Positions 30,440 through 42,900 of a DNA stretch of 64,000 nucleotides are shown here, piece by piece. The position numbers and the translations under genes were made by a program. Source of the DNA: Himantopus leucocephalus (lineage: Eukaryota; Chordata; Aves; Charadriiformes; Recurvirostridae). The notes under the pieces are model-generated. The model ran no database searches. It saw nothing but the letters and a program-made list of their open reading frames with translations, and was not told where the DNA came from. The DNA is taken from positions 41,938,689-42,002,688 of the forward strand of contig RSEF01000003.1 in the NCBI GenBank assembly GCA_003993805.1, in the 5' to 3' direction. Each line of letters begins with the position of its first letter. Positions within the stretch are counted from its first letter, which is position 1.

Positions 30440-30970
30440 ACTACCTGGGGATCAGCTTCAGCTGCTGTGGCTTCTACTATGTTTAAATAGATATATATTT
30501 TTAAGCTTAGTTTACTTGCTGATGGGTGGTAGGTAGCAGTGCCTTTTTTCTTTCTTTTTTTCTTTTTCCAAGGTGACAGGGAGTGAATATTGACGACTTG
30601 CTGAGAGCAGAGACTGAAACTGTCAGGTAGGTGCTGCCCTGTGGTGACCTTCCTTCCTTCCCTCTCTCTCCTGCCCTCCTTCCCTTTCTCTCTCTGCTGC
30701 TGTAGGTCCCTGTGGCTGACCCTCCGGAGAAGCCCAGCGCGGCTCATTGCTGCGGCTTATTATCCCCGCCGGGCTGTCACGTGGGGCGGCGGCGGCTCCA
30801 GCCCCGCTCCCGGCGGCGAGGCGCCCTCGGTCGGGCCGGGGCAGGGGCCGGGGCCGGCGCTGGCGCTCCCGCGGGCGGAGCAGAGCGGGCAGGAGCACCG
30901 CTGCTTCTGTACAGGGCAGCGGTACTGCCTGCAAGAGGGGAAGGCTGACCGGGAGAACTCACCTCCCGTA
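30440..30970 (-). promoter_or_regulatory. ACTN2: ACTN2 5' UTR and CpG-rich promoter
   Basis: Upstream of the ATG on the minus strand lie a short AT-rich block (30484-30506, with TATATAT and near-MEF2 sequences), a purine-rich tract (30648-30696) and a GC/CpG-dense island (about 30720-30960). The island contains a CACGTG E-box at 30778-30783 and an ATAATAA element near 30756-30764 that could act as a weak TATA box. The island contrasts sharply with its AT-rich surroundings and marks a promoter. The exact start site cannot be read from sequence: it could be in the island (a 5' UTR of about 300 nt) or nearer the AT-rich block. Confidence 0.7.
30648..30696. repeat. Polypurine/polypyrimidine tract in the ACTN2 leader
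   Basis: The plus strand is almost pure C/T (ccttccttcc…ctctctctcc…tttctctctctg), so the minus strand is a GGAA/GAGA-type purine tract. It sits between the CpG island and the ATG. Confidence 0.85.
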
Positions 30971-31871
30971 AGCACTCTGGCCAAAAATTACTGTCTACTC
31001 GTCTGTTTCTCTGTCTTTCCTTCCAGTTTGATACAATACCTGCCTTTTTTTCTTTTTTCCTTTCCTACTGATGTGTATTTCTACTTCTCAAGACCCATCT
31101 ATGATTTGCTAATGTAGTCTGACATTGTTTATCATTAGTCTGAAGTCTGTGTGGACCCTTGAGTCACTTCCCACTTTCCTTTTCAGATTAAGTATCACAA
31201 GAGCCGGTGCAGACAAGGACACCCAAGAGATGAAACAATTTCCAGTGGAGAATGGGTCTGGAGTCAAACCAGAAACTATGGCAGCACAACTTAGAAAAAC
31301 AACATGTATCTTTTTCGTCCAGGAAACAGGCTCAGTATAACCCAAAAGTAGGCACCAAAAAGCAAATTCAAATGTCTGTGGAACCAATAACTTTATAAAT
31401 GTCTGACAGGAACCATTTACCCATGCTTTCCACAGGGTAAAATCTGAAAAGATAGCACTGATATCAAGCACCCTGGCAAGCATGTCCCATCTCTCCCGTG
31501 GCATATCATTTCAGTTGCCCTGGCGACAATGTTTCTTCTGGGAATTGGCAAGTTTACTATGTTCTTCATCTAGCCTGTCATTAATGACTGCACCTATCAT
31601 CAGCCAAGGTCATCCTCTCTAGCAGCGTCCACACGGGATACAGTTTGAACCTTACTTACAAAAAGAAAATGCTCACCAAAGCTGAGCTTTTGGAAGCCAT
31701 AAAAACAAAGTCAGATATAAGGGAGAGCTATGTTCAGTAAAGGCAACCATAGGTCTCTAAGCCAATGTGAATGAATAACCAGAATATTTAACGGCTGGAC
31801 AGCATGTGTTTTCCACTTTGTATTGCTAAATAAAGCTCTGCTTTCTGCCAACTTGCCTTCTATCCCATAAG

Positions 31872-32385
31872 TCATAGAATCATAGAATGGTTTGGGTTGG
31901 AAGGGACCTTGAAGATCACCTAGTTCCAACCCCCCTGCCATTGGCAGGGACACCTCCNGCAACCTGTTCCAGTGCCTCACCACTCTCATAGAGAAAAATT
32001 TCTTCCTAATATCTAATCTAAATCTACCCTCTTTCAGTTTAAAACCATTACCCGTCATCCTGTCACTATACTCCTCGGTAAAAAAGTTCCTCTCCACCTC
32101 TCCTGTAGGCCCCTTTTAAGTACTGTAAGGCTGCTGTAAGGTCTCCCCAGAGCCTTCTCTTCTCCAGNNNNNNNNNNNNNNNNNNNNNNNNNNNNNNNNN
32201 NNNNNNNNNNNNNNNNNNNNNNNNNNNNNNNNNNNNNNNNNNNNNNNNNNNNNNNNNNNNNNNNNNNCTGTCCAGGTCCCTCTGGATGGCTTCCCTTCCC
32301 TCCAGCATGTTCACCCGCTCCACACAGCTTGGTGGCGTTGACAAACTTGCTAAGGGTGCACTCAATCCCCCTGTCCCTGTTGCCA
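31872..32385 (-). mobile_element. CR1 LINE, 3' portion with internal assembly gap
   Basis: It starts with TCATAGAATCATAGAATGG and 'tttgggttggaagggacctt', the reversed CR1 3' UTR. It then runs into ORF2 C-terminal coding text: on the minus strand '[18 protein letters not shown]' and 'VVRHWNRL' at about 31960-32050. It continues past a 100-N gap into 'ctgtccaggtccctctggatggcttccc' and 'acaaacttgctaagggtgcactc'. It is a relatively young, little-diverged copy. One ambiguous base lies at 31958. Confidence 0.95.
32168..32267. other. Assembly gap (100 N) inside a CR1 copy
   Basis: A 100-N placeholder. CR1 sequence is present and collinear on both sides, so the assembler broke at the repeat. Confidence 0.98.
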
Positions 32386-35300
32386 ACAAATGCAACAAAA
32401 GTCTATGCAATTTAGAAGAACATGCATACATGCACAGCTACTACCTACTCATCAGTTCAAAAAAACCCTTCATAAATGCAGCACGAAGGTTGCAAACTGG
32501 AATTCAGCACAGGATTGCAATACCTTTCATGCAGTCAAAGCAAGCTGAACTTCCAAAGACTGATGTACATGCTGCAAGATAAACAGTCTAAAAATCAAAT
32601 TCCAGATCTAAGCAGCAAAGTCAGAACCACACGCTTTTCACCTGCTCAATGCAAATATTCTCAAGGTTGCTACATTTCCATATATATAATGAAGCAAATG
32701 TTGATGAATGCTCTGCCTAGACTTTTTTGTTCAAGTGCAGATGAGCATTCACTTATGATACTCTCAGACAATACCAAATATCAATTACAAAACAAAATAT
32801 TTCATGTATGTACACATTACATGAATGCTGGTGTAATTTGTGCGGTTTACTTTTATAGCTGGATAGTCATCTGTGGTTTGTGATTACATGTCTAATTTCA
32901 ATCACCTAAATGACTATTTAAGCCTTTGAAGTCAGCAAAACCATTTATTTTTATTCACTATACAGAGCACAGAAGTTTCTAGAGGAAAAACAGGAAGAAG
33001 TCAGAAAAGTCCCAGAAGTATACACGTAAAGCTGTAATGCTCTGAACCAGAGCTGTCTCCTGTGCAAAGAGCTCTCCTGCACTGACAAGACCTGTGACCT
33101 TTTATGCACTACCTCATTAGAGGTGAGCCATTCCAGCCAACTTCGTGCTCTTCCACGACATTGCCTTCTCTGGGGATCTATGGCGATGAAGTCAGATGGT
33201 ACGGCACTACTCCCCACCGTGCAGTATAGGTGAGCCTTAGAGGTACTGATGGCTTCGTACAGGGAGGTACTCATTAAAAGTCACATATTATTTGTTGGCC
33301 TTCATCCTATAACACAGGCCAGAGCGCCTGTGTCATGAAACAAAAACTGAGGCATTATGATGACAAAGAGTATCTGATCACACTGTGGATTAGGGCTGGG
33401 GTCAGATCCATGCCTGGAAATCAAAGGGAAATCTACGCAGATTTTCTAGAATTCTGAAAGAAGGTTATTAATTCTTTTTCATAAAATAACTGGATTTGCT
33501 CAGCAGCTACTGCTTTTCTAGCCACTGCTGCAAAGGTACTGTTCATTTTTTCATGTTTACTTGGTACATAGGTAAACTTAGCACTTTCATAATAAAACAA
33601 ATAAAACAAAAATGTCATCATTGTTCCAAGAAACCAACAGCTACAACCATAGTATCTCTCAGCTAGTCTGAGAGATCAAAAGAACTCAAGTTAATTCCAA
33701 ATAGGAACGAGCCCACATTTTTCTATAAGGGGCACGTATTTCAGAATCCAATTTGGGTAGGTTATGTTAGCTCATTTTGGATGAAAAAAATATTTCAGAA
33801 TGAAAAATCTATTTTTTTAATTTTGAAAATGTCAAAACAGGGGGCTTCAACTTGATTAGTGTGCATTTTGAGAGAGTTGGGCTTTTTACAGAAACAGAGC
33901 GCTAAACAGAATATCCCCATTTTAAAAAAACTGCCTATCTCGATGGAATCTGACCTGTTTGAGGTTCTCTAAATAACTGCTTACTGCCCCTTAATCAGAC
34001 AGCATGAGTAGGCAAGGGAGATATTTATAGATGGAGCTTTAGGCGGAGTATCTGGTATTTTGTTTACTACTTTAATTTAATTTTATAAACGAACTGTGCA
34101 GATGGTAACAAGAAGCATATGAATGGAGGTCCGTAGTGGAAAGAGAGCCAAAATGGAACTCTGACGCCAAACTTGAAGTGGAAAGGGAGCTGCCTCTTCC
34201 AGCTCACCTAGAGAAAAGAAAAGCTGTGGCCAGCAGAGCAGTATTGAATAAAGCAGTGTGCTTCAATCAGCTTATTCCCACATCAGAGGTAGGTTAGGAC
34301 TATCCCCACTAAAGCTGGCAGAGTTGCACAGCTACAAACTATGTGTGCCTAAGGACAAAGAAAATAAAACAAATAAGCAAGCTGAGCAGGAAAGAAAAGA
34401 CAGAAGTCCCAAGTAGAGAAAGAGGAAGAAACACAGTGAACCATATCTATATGGAATTTTAAGCTGACATGGCAAGATACCCAAGAGCCAGCAGGTAAAT
34501 TTGAGGTAGAAATTACACAGATTTCTTACAACGTGGTAAGACAAAAAGAATACTCATGATTGCCAAACAGATTAGAAAAAATAAAGTGGCACAGGGAGAC
34601 CAGAAATTAAGATGGCAGAGCTGAATTGTCAACTGGTTTTTTGATTTATTTGGCAAATGGTGTGCAGTTGTATTTCATGCTAACATAAATGCTAGCAAGG
34701 GGCCTACCCAGCAGAATGCCTTTACCCCAGGAGAACACTGTGGCAACAAAATATCACTTCCCATGCATAAGGAGCACGAAGAAGGCCAGAATTTTCCCAA
34801 CAGGAGCAGCAGGTTTGTGGGTGAACTCAGTGTTTCTTATCACAGTTCCAACTTATAAAGAATCTTTGAATCTAATACCACCAAAGTGAAAGCCTCCTGG
34901 CATGCTTTGCATTAAGCTCCTTAATAACCAAAGGGCTTTTCTAACAAAAGGAAACCCAGTTTTCACCTCCTGTGTCAACCTTCATCATTTTTTTTAATGA
35001 AATGGAAATTGTTTCACACAGTGTATATTTAACATCCGTTTGCTCCCCAAAAGCTGTCCTATCATTCTCTCAAGAACTCACTCCTCTGTGTTTTCACGGT
35101 TCATCAGACTTTCAATCCCTTAAACTTGCTTCTTATTCTTCCCTCTCACTAAATCTTAGAATGCTAATAAACCAACTTTTTAATAAAACTCCAAAAATAC
35201 TGAACACCGCAACAATGTTTCCCCAGATCATTCTTCTATTTGAACTTAGTGAGATTTAGAATAAGAAATTAGCCACATTTCTCTACTTAAATAATCGCCT

Positions 35301-35506
35301 GTGAAACAATCAACTGATGTGAAAATGATCACCGTTGTTTTTCAGCTGTAACACTTCTCTGTAGGAACATAATAGTTCACATCTGCCAAAACTGTCTCAG
35401 AAAGGCCACAGGAAGATAAAGAACCTTATGAGAGCTCAATGAGTCAGTGAGTCTTTAAGCAATCATCTTTCCATAGGCACAGAATGTTTCTTTGTGAAAA
35501 TGAACA

Positions 35507-35568
35507 GTTTCTCAAGAAAGAAGTCAATGAAAGATTGGTTTCTCAAGAAAGAAGCGAATGAAAGATAA
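35507..35568. repeat. 31-bp direct tandem duplication
   Basis: Two adjacent copies of a 31-bp unit beginning 'gtttctcaagaaagaag', at 35507-35537 and 35538-35568. They differ at only a few bases (for example tcaatg versus cgaatg). Confidence 0.9.
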
Positions 35569-38179
35569 AAGAAAATAAATTACGAGTGATTGTTCTCTTG
35601 TGTAAACTGTTAACAGAATCTTAAAATCAAAAAGTCCTTTTCAAAGCATGTCATAACTGTCACTTAAAATATACTTTTGCTTGTAGCAAATATCCACCAG
35701 TTTAAAGCTTAACCAACAAAAATTTGAATTACTGAAAGAAGACATTAATAATATAGATTGGGCCAAAATGTTGGATTCTGTTAAAAATTATGCATAAATT
35801 TCCCAAACAAAGTTAAGCAGAAAGGTGGTGTGTGTTATAAAGTGTATTTACTTTTTATTAGAGTTTGGGAGAAATAACCCTTACCTTCTTTTTTTTTTCC
35901 CAGTACAATAAACACAACCCACCTTCTTCAATGTAAGAAACACACTATTTTGTAAGTTCAGAAAAAAACACAAGGAATTAAATTCAATATGTAAAGATAA
36001 AACAAATAAATGTTAAACTTGCTTCATATTCCCAAAATGAACACATACAGAAGGAAAGCAGAAAGAGAGCAGAGGAGAGAAGCATACACCCAGGAAACAA
36101 AATTCTGATTTTGTCTGAGCTAAGGAAAAGCACCGTGGGCACTGAGCATATTAGCCCTCCCACATCTAGCACCAAGAGGCACAAACTTTGACTCGGAAAA
36201 ATCCCCATGCTACTCACGTGTGGTGATATTAACTATACAGAAGCTAAGTATACATTATAATTATTTTTTAAAAATTTAACTATTCCAAATGGCAGGTTTG
36301 GAAATAAAAATGAAGAAAGAGCTGAAAAAATGCATTGCTGGCTTCATAGTAACAACTGACATTGTCAGAAGATCCCGAAGTGTTTCATCAGCTATATATA
36401 GAGACGACTTACTCTGTCCCTGAAATTCAGCCATGGATGAAGTGTAGCAAGAAACATTTATAGGACAGACAAATACTACCAAAGCATAGCTTGGGCTTCA
36501 GGAGTATGGAGAAAATGCTGACTGCACTGAGATCACTGGCTTTTGCCAACCCTTTGTGCGGAAGGAAAATCACGGGGCTGAGACATGGGGTGATCCATAC
36601 CATCTTAAGATACCCTATGTGACCTTGAGCAAGTCAATTCAGATAAAATTTTCCCGAAAACTACATTTTGGCCCATTAGACTACTCTCCTCGAGAAAAAG
36701 AGAAACAAGCTACTTGTGCTGCATTTCCAGTCTCTAAAACAGTGTCAGCAATGCTTCCCTTGGTCCTTAATGTTCACCTAGAACACAAATTCTCCGGAGC
36801 AGAGGCTTTTTCTGTCCAAAAGCCCCAAGGAGCCTACAAAACAATTATGATTACAGTGTGCTTTACCCACGGTACACCCTTAACCTCCATGTTTGTCTCT
36901 CAGGTCTGAGCATAGCCTGCATGCAAAAATGCCGAACATTATTCTAGCCTGTCAGGCTTGCTCAGGCATTTAGGGTCCCTTATACATGTTTGTAGGGACA
37001 CACTTGCAGCCTTGTAGCCTGCACAGCAGATATAGTCATGGTTCTCAGAGAGGCTTCAAGGCAGGTATTAGTAGGAAACATTCAACATCTGGTCTCTGCC
37101 ACAGTATCATCAGGCAGTACTGTGATACATAACAACAATCACAAACTGCAATGTGAGTGCTGAAAGATGTCATGTAGCAGAGGGCAAACCCTCCAGTGAT
37201 GGCGACTGCCAGGCAGCACTACACAAGATCATACCTTTCATGAATGAGAAGAGCCCTCAGACCTCACATTCTGACATATTTCTATTAAATATTTCAGAAG
37301 AAATCATGACACCTGAAATCCCTTATCCCTTGAGCTAGCCTCTCGAGGGTGTCTTTTTTTGTTTAATGGTTATTGTCTGGGTAGATGCAACTTACAAAGA
37401 CAGATTAGATTATGAACTAAATAATATCAGAAGCTTTGATAGATGCTTTGCACAGCTTAGAAACGGAAAAACTGGGAAATGCATATGGTAATTTATATAC
37501 AACACTGCAGTCACTCTGTTAGCACACCGAAGTTGTAGAGCAATATGCAGACAGCTACAACGTAATACACTCAGTAACAGGTGGGGAAACTACAAATAGT
37601 GCTGGCATAAGATCGGAAAAAATGGTGAGACAGGTCCAGGATTTTAAAAATGGTTTAGTGATGAGAATGCAAGGGGCAGGACTAGGGGTATAGCATGGCC
37701 TATTACAAATCTTCTGAAGAAACCTTCACACCATCATGTGTTCTCAGAATCCTAGCTGTGTTCCTGTTTTTTGTTGGCTTAGCCTTACCCCACAAAGATA
37801 CTGAGCAAGGAAGAAACTGTGTGGCGAGGGCAATGTGAAAGCCTGCAACTAACTGTACAATTTGTACTTCATGAATACAACCAGTTTAAAAAAATCCCTG
37901 AGTGAGCCAGACTGTGGCCCGTAATTGATTTACCTGCGACTATTTGCCTAAAAAAGCATAACACTATTCAGCAATCGTTCTGGTCACACTGCGAAAAGAG
38001 AACAGAGATGAATGTTTAAGATAAGGAATGCACAGACAACATGCCTTTATTTACCTAGAAACGAACATCATCAACTAAGTCAGAGTTTCCAGACAATAAT
38101 TATCTAAGGGGCACAGATGAAACCTAGCAGGTTTTAAATCACTGAGGTATGAGGTAGAGATTATGGGCACAGGATATGG

Positions 38180-38300
38180 GCACTGGATATCAGACACTGC
38201 TGTGTTCTAAACCCAGCATTTGTACAGATTGACTGAATGACCTTAGACAAGTTGCAGTCTCAGTGCCCTCATTTCTCTTTCCAGATACACCAATGTAATT
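38180..38300 (+). mobile_element. MIR-like SINE, forward orientation
   Basis: Forward MIR order is visible: 'cactggatatcagacactg', 'tgttctaaacccagcattt', 'gactgaatgaccttagacaa', 'gttgcagtctcagtgccctc', then 'atttctctttccag'. This matches the 'gttcnaatcccagctctgcc … ctgtgtgaccttgggcaagt … ctcagtttcc' arrangement. The copy is old and diverged. Confidence 0.7.
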
Positions 38301-39106
38301 TCACTAACATCAATGAAATTGAAGTTACACACTCAAGAAGGCAACCTGGTTGAATGTATTGCCAGTCTGTAAAAACAAATACAAGCTACTTATTATTCAT
38401 TCCACAGGAGTGATACAAAGATTAGTAAAAGGGGCAAATTCGTCCCTGTATACAAGGCAGCATTAGGTGCGACGTGAATTACTGCCAAACAGGGATAACA
38501 TGTTCTTTTTGCAACACGTATAGTGCAAGTTTTCCTTTTCCAGACCTGTTGTCCTTACATCCTGTCCAACAAAGCTTTACTCTGACACCCAGCTGTATTA
38601 AGAATCATCACTGAGAAAATGAGCGATGTTCCTGCCATGCCTGACATGAATGCAGCAAGGCCTGAATTTTCCAATTCCTGTTCTGAAGACAGTTGTTCCC
38701 TGTCCAACTATGATCTCTCTCACTAACTTCAGCCATATTCTCATCTCGGGAGCAATGAGTATCAGTTTTGCACAACATACTTTCCAGTACAAGACTGGTA
38801 GCTCTTGAGATCTACCAACAATAACTTACTCATGGTGAAGGCTCTTTTATATTCTCAATCCCTCTGAATGTGGACAAGTCCTTTGTTTCTTAATTAGCTC
38901 ACCTCTCTCCCTGCCTAAATCCAGTTTAGCATAAGCAAAGGAGGAGAGGAGAGTAGCTGCATGTTTCTTCACTTTGAAACCAGTTTGTCTATAGGATAAA
39001 TGCAGTGGAGTTGTGCTAATGTGCAGTCTAGATCTCTGTTGTGTCCCATAAAGCTGGAATAGCTGTAATCTTCCAGAATTTCATACCTGAACCAAATTCA
39101 AGAGGT

Positions 39107-39137
<31 letters not shown>
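39107..39137 (+). repeat. (TTTTG)n microsatellite
   Basis: A T-rich run with four regularly spaced G residues (TTTTG units), flanked by longer T stretches. Confidence 0.95.
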
Positions 39138-39539
39138 AAGCCAGATGCTGTTCTAGGTATTTTTCCAGTTCATATGGACAATAGTTACTGGAGGTGGAGT
39201 CAGCAACTAGGACAAAGGTGAACCTACCCTTATAGGCTATAAGGCTCCACAAGTATTTATAGCAAACTCCAGAACTCATTTTTTAGTTGAGATAGTCTGA
39301 ACACATCTTCCCCTGGCCTCTTTTCCCATGATAAAAGCATTCAGCAGAAAGCTTATTCTACAGTTCAAATAGGTGGATTCAAATATATCTTGGCCTTCTC
39401 TAGGGGAGACTATTCAGTAATGAATGCACTTCTAGAACACCATGACACTTTTTCATTTGTTCCCCACAGCTCAGCAATCCCCCTTATATCTCCTTCATAG
39501 GTAACCCTAGCACACAGGTGATCTATGGAAAATTAGGCC

Positions 39540-39569
39540 AATCAGGCCCTAAATTTGTAGGGCCTGATT
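39540..39569. repeat. Perfect 12-bp inverted repeat (hairpin)
   Basis: AATCAGGCCCTA at 39540-39551 and TAGGGCCTGATT at 39558-39569 are exact reverse complements, separated by the 6-nt loop AATTTG, with a T run after the second arm. It may be a relic of an old palindromic repeat. In bacteria it would look like a terminator, but there is no reason to call it that here. Confidence 0.9.
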
Positions 39570-39854
39570 TTTTACCGTTAAAGTACCAGTAGTGGAAGTC
39601 AGGAGGGTCATAGACTGCATTTTCAATTGCAGGAGAGAATGTTTAAAATAATGCATGATGGAAATACCAGGCAAATACAGGATTCTGATGGGCTTAAAGG
39701 TTCAAACCACCAGGCCTACTCAGTGGGTAAAAAGGCAGTATGTAATTATACTCTGAAAAGCACTTTAGGGAAGAGACAAATTCCATGATACCAGCATTCA
39801 TTAACATAAAACTATCCACTGGATGGGGAAATCAAACTATGGAAAGTTTGGAGC

Positions 39855-39965
39855 ATGTGCCTCAGTTTTCCTTCTGTAGACCAGGAATAATACTAATGCT
39901 GTGAAGTATAAGGAAGTATGTGAAATCAAATACCCAATAGATTCGGAGTACTTGAAGACAAGTAC
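39855..39965 (+). mobile_element. MIR-like SINE tail, forward orientation
   Basis: The run 'gtgcctcagttttccttctg' followed by 'tagaccaggaataatactaa' parallels the MIR 3' half 'tgcctcagtttccccatctg taaaatggggataataatac'. The copy is partial and diverged. Confidence 0.6.
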
Positions 39966-42900
39966 AAATACTGTGATGACCAGAGCTGAAAATCATAAAT
40001 TATGTATTTGGGAACATGCTTCAACTGAGTGCAACAGACCTTCATTGAATAAAAAAGAGAAATCATAATGCTGTAGAGCACTGCTTATGCAATACACTGA
40101 ACAAAACAGGATTTCTGGAGAAAAAGTAGTTTGTGACTATCCAATTAAAGTCTGCATTGTGATACATACAAAGCAGCTGAATTAACATTGCTTGGAAAAC
40201 TTAACTCTGGCATAGTCCACCATTAATTGACTTGTGATCTTGATGTTCTTTTGAGATATCTGCTCTACAACTAATTATAAATATATTATAAATTAAGTAA
40301 TTATAAATGAGTTCTGAATTGGAAGACAGTTCATACAAAATGTAAAGGAAAGCACTGTAAAGGTTTCCAGTGCAGCCTAACAGTTACATAACCACTCCAG
40401 CTTCTGCTCAAAAGAGAGTATCATGTTTTGCATCTCAGATCTGTCTGTTGTAGTTCACACAAAAGAGTCTTTAAATGTGTTACAGTGACACAGAGAGAGT
40501 AGGCACATTTTACAGATTAAATGAGTCATAAATTGTTTAAAATGTTTTGTTGCCCCTCTACAGACTAAAACAAGGCACATACATCACCATGTTGTTATTA
40601 ATCAGCAGATATTGCAAACCAAAGGGATCCTACCGCAAGTAAAGTGAGAAAGATTTTGAAGTGTAACCTCTCCTGTGCAGTATTTGAGAGCATCACAGCA
40701 GGACCTACTTTGTCTCTGGCTATCAGGCTTATTTAAAAGAGGTGTATCAGCATCAATGGCAGAATCACCTGATTCTTAGTGCCACACACTCCCTCCCCTT
40801 CGCTACATGTTCAAGACCAGGCTGCCTTCCTACTCACTATACTAAGTGCCTGTCAAGCCTTCTGCAGAAACAGCACTCTCCTGTCAGAGTGTCCAAGGAA
40901 TCACCTCTGATATCACTGGGCCTCTAAGTCTCTCTCAAGTAGTTTCTCTGCAGAGAACTCTCTTAAGTCACCAGCATACACAATACATGTAGAATGACAG
41001 AGAGTAAGAAATTCACTGGAGAAAACATTGACATATACTTTTGTCAGTGAGAGTTATTAGCTGTTATCAAGAACATTTCCAGTTGTCAAGACTATTTTAT
41101 GAAAGGCAGCACAGAGTCTTTACATCATCTTGAGACAGCAGGGCCACTATTTTAACTCTGAAAACATGGCACCTCTAGTAAATCAGCAAACCTGGAGATC
41201 TGGGTTTATCAGTAAAACTCAGTTGCACGTCCTTGCCATCTAAATCAAACACACTATTTCTTCTAATAACAGTTTTTTTCTCCAAGAATTCCCAAGATAC
41301 ATAACAGCATGAACAGTTTCCAGTGCACAATGGAAGCAAATACAAAAGCCACTTTTGGAAATGGCACTGTTATGCAGAGAAAAGTTTGGGGGATTTTTGT
41401 GATTACAGATACTTGGTATAATTCAGTATCACAGAAATGTACTCTCTGACTTTCTAATACTTTTTAAATATTATAGTATTGGTATCTCTCTCATATATAT
41501 ATGCATATATACATAGGTTAAAAAATGTTCAGTTAGTCCCAGTATTCACAGTGCCACTGTGCTAGGCATTACATGAACGCATAACTCATTCCCCTACAAA
41601 AACATGTAAAATAAACTTTAGAAAGTGGATAAATAAAAATAGGCAACTGGATATAATTGAACAGCAAAACTGGCAGATACATATTCTCTTCTCTGCTACT
41701 GAATGTGGATCATATTGTTTTCAGGCATTATTATATACAGTTGTCAGCTCATTCTAGTTCAAACCACATATTCACCAGGTATGGAAAAAGCCCATGGACT
41801 GGCAGTGACTGGGGCAAATGAAGAAATGAAAGCAGCACTGGCTTCAATGGCCAACCTAGGAAAAGGCTGAAATTTGCATCTAGTGCATCCAGATAGGAAT
41901 GACACTATTTCTCTTTCGGGGAAAGAGCTGTGATTCACCTCGGCATTTCAAAAAAACCCCAGCAAATGGCTCACTGACAAGCAAATAGAGGTTCGAACAG
42001 CTGCAGGTCAGGAACGGGTAGTTGCACCATATGAGATCTACTGCTATTCCAACGCCGTCAGTTGCTTGAATAACAGACAATTGAGGGAAACGATAGCAAG
42101 ACAGTATACTGCAGTAAGAAAAGTATGCTGTGTTAAGCATGTTCCTTATTGATCACTTTCTCCTTCTCCCCATCCTTCAGTTTATTGTCTCTTTTACTGT
42201 TTACAGCCCTGCTATGAAAGATGAGACATGTCTAGTACACAACACTCTCCTTATTGCTTATTACCACCAAGTCCCTAATGGCCATATTGCTACATTCTGA
42301 TTATCAAGTTCTCACAATGTATCAAACAATGTGACTCACAACTACCACAGAGTACATCTATGACACCTACTGTCTCTGGCACAGGTATCTTTTCATAACA
42401 ATAAACACCCAACATATACACACAGTATCATATTTCTGAGCCTAATAAATATCAAATCATGATGAAGGACTATCACAGCACTCATGAGAGGCATTTCCTT
42501 ATTTTTCATTGCAACAATTGCGCAGTCATTAAAATCTAACTTTCTAGTTGACTTTTTACACAATAAACAAAAAAATGACAATTCATCAAGCTAGTCTGTT
42601 TACTTGGGGGTTATTTCTCTTTATCTACAACATATATTTAAAAGCTTCCTTTACAACAATTTTGATTCAAAAGCCCTCAGTTTATATTACCATATCAGAA
42701 AGTCTTCAATACAGTAAAATCCCCAAAATAGCTTCCCGCCACCCCATCCAGAGGGTTTCTATTTATTATTAGATCTGGAATGCAGCTACACATGAGAATT
42801 TATGGCTGGGGGAAGGCTGCAATAGATATTCCAAGAAAAGCCAGGGAAACATGATACTGCCTGCCACAGTGGTCAGTAAGTTGATAACGTGCTTGATACA

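Noticed and set aside
30623..31117. Several overlapping open frames of 60-160 codons on both strands
   Set aside because: CpG-island artefacts at the ACTN2 promoter; no recognisable protein, and mutually overlapping frames on both strands.
31711..32431. Minus-strand frames of 128 and 121 codons
   Set aside because: Parts of the CR1 ORF2 tail and flanks interrupted by an N gap, not host genes; covered by the CR1 entry.
36605..36665. Short MIR-like match ('ctatgtgaccttgagcaagtcaattcag')
   Set aside because: Only about 27 bp resembles the MIR core and the flanks do not follow it; too short to call.
39540..39575. Hairpin followed by T-run looking like an intrinsic terminator
   Set aside because: The window is vertebrate nuclear DNA, where rho-independent terminators do not apply.
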